Positions 14,826 through 16,223 of a stretch of 16,223 nucleotides of DNA are shown here, in pieces; the stretch's first letter is position 1; each line of letters opens with the position of its first letter. A program made the position numbers and the translations under genes. This stretch comes from an uncultured Bartonella sp. GTDB lineage: Bacteria > Pseudomonadota > Alphaproteobacteria > Rhizobiales > Rhizobiaceae. The notes below the pieces were generated by a model. The model did not search any database, was not told the origin of the DNA, and worked only from the letters and a program-made list of their open reading frames with translations. The DNA lies in assembly GCA_943913205.1 (NCBI GenBank), contig CALTWN010000022.1, positions 1-16,223 on the forward strand, in the 5' to 3' direction.

Positions 14826-15998
14826 TTATCCACTAATTCTGATATGTCTAAAATTTTCTATGGCGCTTGCTATAGCTGCCGCCATTTTAGCCTGCCATTT
14901 TGGTGAGGAAATAGTTTTTTTATCAGTTTTATTAGATAAATATCCAAGCTCGATTAATACAGATGGAAAATCTAAAGCTTTTAATACTTTGAAATTTGCA
15001 GAGCGGCTAGGATTGTTTATCATAAATATATTTTGTTTTTTTATATTATCCACGAGCTGCTGTACAATAAGCTGACGATATTTTTTTGTTTCATCACTAG
15101 CTAAATTAATTAGAATGTCTTCTACTGGGTTTATATGAGTTTTCTTAACACCCTTTATTTCGTCTACCTTATTTTGGCTATATTCTAAAGTTTTTGCTAT
15201 ATTGTCGGAACTTTCTTTAGATAAAGTATAAATAGTGCTACCTTTTATTTTAGGCGAATTAATAATATCGGCATGTATTGAAATAAATAAATCAACGCCA
15301 AATTTTCTAGCTTTTGCAATACGTTCATCTAAATATAAATATCTATCATCTTGCCTTGTTAAAAATACTTTAATATTGGGGTTTTGGTCTAATTTATGTT
15401 TTAATAATTTAGCAAATTTTAGCGTAATATTTTTCTCTAAAGTACCATCATAGGCTACCGCGCCGCTGTCAATACCGCCATGCCCCGGATCTAATACAAC
15501 AGTAAATATATGATATTTTTTTATAGTATTTTTAGATAAGATTTGTTGTAAAAACTCATTTTGCGAAATATTTTTATAATATGTTGATTTTTTATCCTTG
15601 GCGTCAACATCAAATGAAATTTGCCATAATTTATCAGCTAATTGCTCTACGATAAAATTTTTAGTAATAGGTTCACTAACATTTTCAAAAATAATCTTGG
15701 TAATTGAACCGTCTTTTACAAAATTAACTTTGTCTAATATACCCGCAATATGAATATTTTCAAGCTGGGGCAACATATCTACTTTTAGAAAAGATAAAAT
15801 AAATTTGCGCTCTTTTGGTACAGTTTCTAATTTATAAGCCGGATTAAAATTTGTATTTATAATAATATGTGTAGTAGTTGTTAGCTCTGAGTAAATACTT
15901 AAAATTTTATTTTTACTATCTGCGCTAGCTACGCTTATAGTAAAAGTTACCATTAAACATAAGCACAGCAGTTTTATTATTCGGAAATAGTAAATCAT
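14826..15998 (-). CDS. amiC: N-acetylmuramoyl-L-alanine amidase, AmiC-like (AMIN plus Amidase_3)
   Basis: Periplasmic zinc amidase that cuts the bond between MurNAc and the stem peptide, splitting the septum at division. The 390 residues show a signal peptide (hydrophobic 6-22, likely cleavage near ASA-D, 25-27), an AMIN-like targeting domain (about 30-132) and the Amidase_3 catalytic domain (about 165-385). Zinc and catalytic residues are visible: VLDPGHGGIDSGA (168-180, His173), Glu188 in LEKNITL, FISIHAD (238-244, His242) and SVLIELGYLSN (346-356, Glu350). A region at about 255-320 between the second histidine and the last glutamate could be the regulatory helix region seen in division amidases. 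The ATG is preceded by AGGGG and by a strong promoter. It is the first gene of the amiC–mrcA–prfB unit. Confidence 0.94.
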   Translation of the reverse strand: MIYYFRIIKLLCLCLMVTFTISVASADSKNKILSIYSELTTTTHIIINTNFNPAYKLETVPKERKFILSFLKVDMLPQLENIHIAGILDKVNFVKDGSITKIIFENVSEPITKNFIVEQLADKLWQISFDVDAKDKKSTYYKNISQNEFLQQILSKNTIKKYHIFTVVLDPGHGGIDSGAVAYDGTLEKNITLKFAKLLKHKLDQNPNIKVFLTRQDDRYLYLDERIAKARKFGVDLFISIHADIINSPKIKGSTIYTLSKESSDNIAKTLEYSQNKVDEIKGVKKTHINPVEDILINLASDETKKYRQLIVQQLVDNIKKQNIFMINNPSRSANFKVLKALDFPSVLIELGYLSNKTDKKTISSPKWQAKMAAAIASAIENFRHIRISG

Positions 15999-16030
15999 AC
16001 CCGCCCCTAAAATAAGTTATTTTTTAAATA

Positions 16031-16059
16031 ATTATAAAATCAATCTTGTATTATTGCAA
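16031..16059 (-). promoter_or_regulatory. Promoter of amiC–mrcA–prfB
   Basis: On the minus strand TTGCAA (16059-16054) and a perfect TATAAT (16036-16031) are separated by exactly 17 bp, about 33 bp before the amiC ATG. This is the best sigma-70-type match in the window and gives a leader of about 25 nt containing the AGGGG ribosome-binding site. Confidence 0.65.
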
Positions 16060-16094
16060 ATTTCTTATTAAGGTGACAAATACTACTAACTATT

Positions 16095-16123
16095 TTGTGG
16101 TGGTGTAATGAGTTTTATATAAT
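16095..16123 (+). promoter_or_regulatory. Divergent promoter reading out of the right edge
   Basis: TTGTGG (16095-16100) and a perfect TATAAT (16118-16123) are 17 bp apart on the plus strand, back to back with the amiC promoter, with 35 bp between the two -35 boxes. Transcription would start near 16130 and leave the window, so a gene should begin at or beyond the right edge. Confidence 0.55.
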
Positions 16124-16223
16124 TTTATATTTTAGCTATAAAAGCTATTATGTTTAATTATTTTATTTTAAACAAGCCTACACGGCTTTATTATTAAAAA
16201 TTATATGCGGCAAATAATATATG
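16124..16223 (+). promoter_or_regulatory. 5' leader of an unseen rightward gene (rne expected from synteny)
   Basis: After the divergent promoter there is an AT-rich leader of about 90 nt with two small inverted repeats: TAGCT/AGCTA around ATAAA (16133-16147) and AAGCC/GGCTT around TACAC (16174-16188), the latter followed by TTATTATT-like sequence. ATG codons at 16205 and 16221 run open to the edge in different frames; neither has a clear Shine-Dalgarno sequence, so I do not call a CDS. In many alphaproteobacteria the gene divergent from amiC is rne (RNase E), whose leader is a known site of autoregulation in enterobacteria. Identity here is inferred from neighbourhood only. Confidence 0.35.

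Noticed and set aside
14653..15075. 140-residue open frame on the plus strand, opposite the 5' end of mrcA and the 3' end of amiC
   Set aside because: It lies opposite two clearly conserved genes, has no recognisable domain or ribosome-binding site, and looks like a composition-driven shadow frame.
16174..16188. AAGCC/GGCTT hairpin as a transcription terminator
   Set aside because: The stem is only 5 bp and no plus-strand gene ends upstream; a leader structure is more likely.
16205..16223. Start of a protein-coding gene at ATG 16205 or 16221
   Set aside because: Only six codons or fewer are visible and there is no clear ribosome-binding site; too little to call a CDS.

Overview
This window is a compact, strongly AT-rich stretch of bacterial chromosome. 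It looks like core genome of an alphaproteobacterium with a reduced, possibly host-associated genome. Three gene orders point that way: rlpA–dac–tmk–holB; cysteine desulfurase–sufB–sufC–sufD–sufS–DUF59; and amiC–mrcA–prfB with a divergent leader beyond amiC, where alphaproteobacteria usually carry rne. The use of SUF rather than ISC, and the set of peptidoglycan enzymes, argue against a typical Rickettsia or a wall-less Anaplasmataceae member. A finer placement would be a guess. I see no insertion sequence, phage, CRISPR array, tRNA or rRNA.

Layout. (1) 1–3046, minus strand: rlpA, a PBP5-like dac gene, tmk and the first 143 codons of holB, tightly packed, with a candidate promoter at 3125–3153. 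(2) 3163–9249, minus strand: a six-gene Fe–S assembly operon (NifS/IscS-type desulfurase, sufB, sufC, sufD, sufS, sufT-like DUF59) with short gaps or overlaps. (3) 9324–11186, plus strand: an alpha/beta hydrolase followed with no gap by tyrS. (4) 11166–15998, minus strand: amiC, mrcA and prfB. The 3' end of prfB overlaps the 3' end of tyrS by 21 bp. (5) 15999–16223: a divergent intergenic region with one good promoter facing each way.

How the genes work together. RlpA, the PBP5-like protein, PBP1a and the AmiC-type amidase build, trim and split peptidoglycan, so this cell has a wall and divides with it. The SUF genes make Fe–S clusters, with two separate cysteine desulfurases as possible sulfur donors. 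tmk, holB, tyrS and prfB are housekeeping genes for dTTP supply, replication, tRNA charging and termination.

The most useful corrections to a naive ORF call are these. prfB is a complete 365-residue RF2 read through a programmed +1 frameshift at an in-frame TGA. The first cysteine desulfurase starts at 9249, not at the upstream in-frame ATG at 9309. A partial holB runs off the left edge. The oddest observations are a PBP5-like protein whose KTG box is gone, and two CtrA-like TTAA-N7-TTAAC motifs in the rlpA promoter region. I found no convincing new multi-gene system: most of the window is ordinary core genome.
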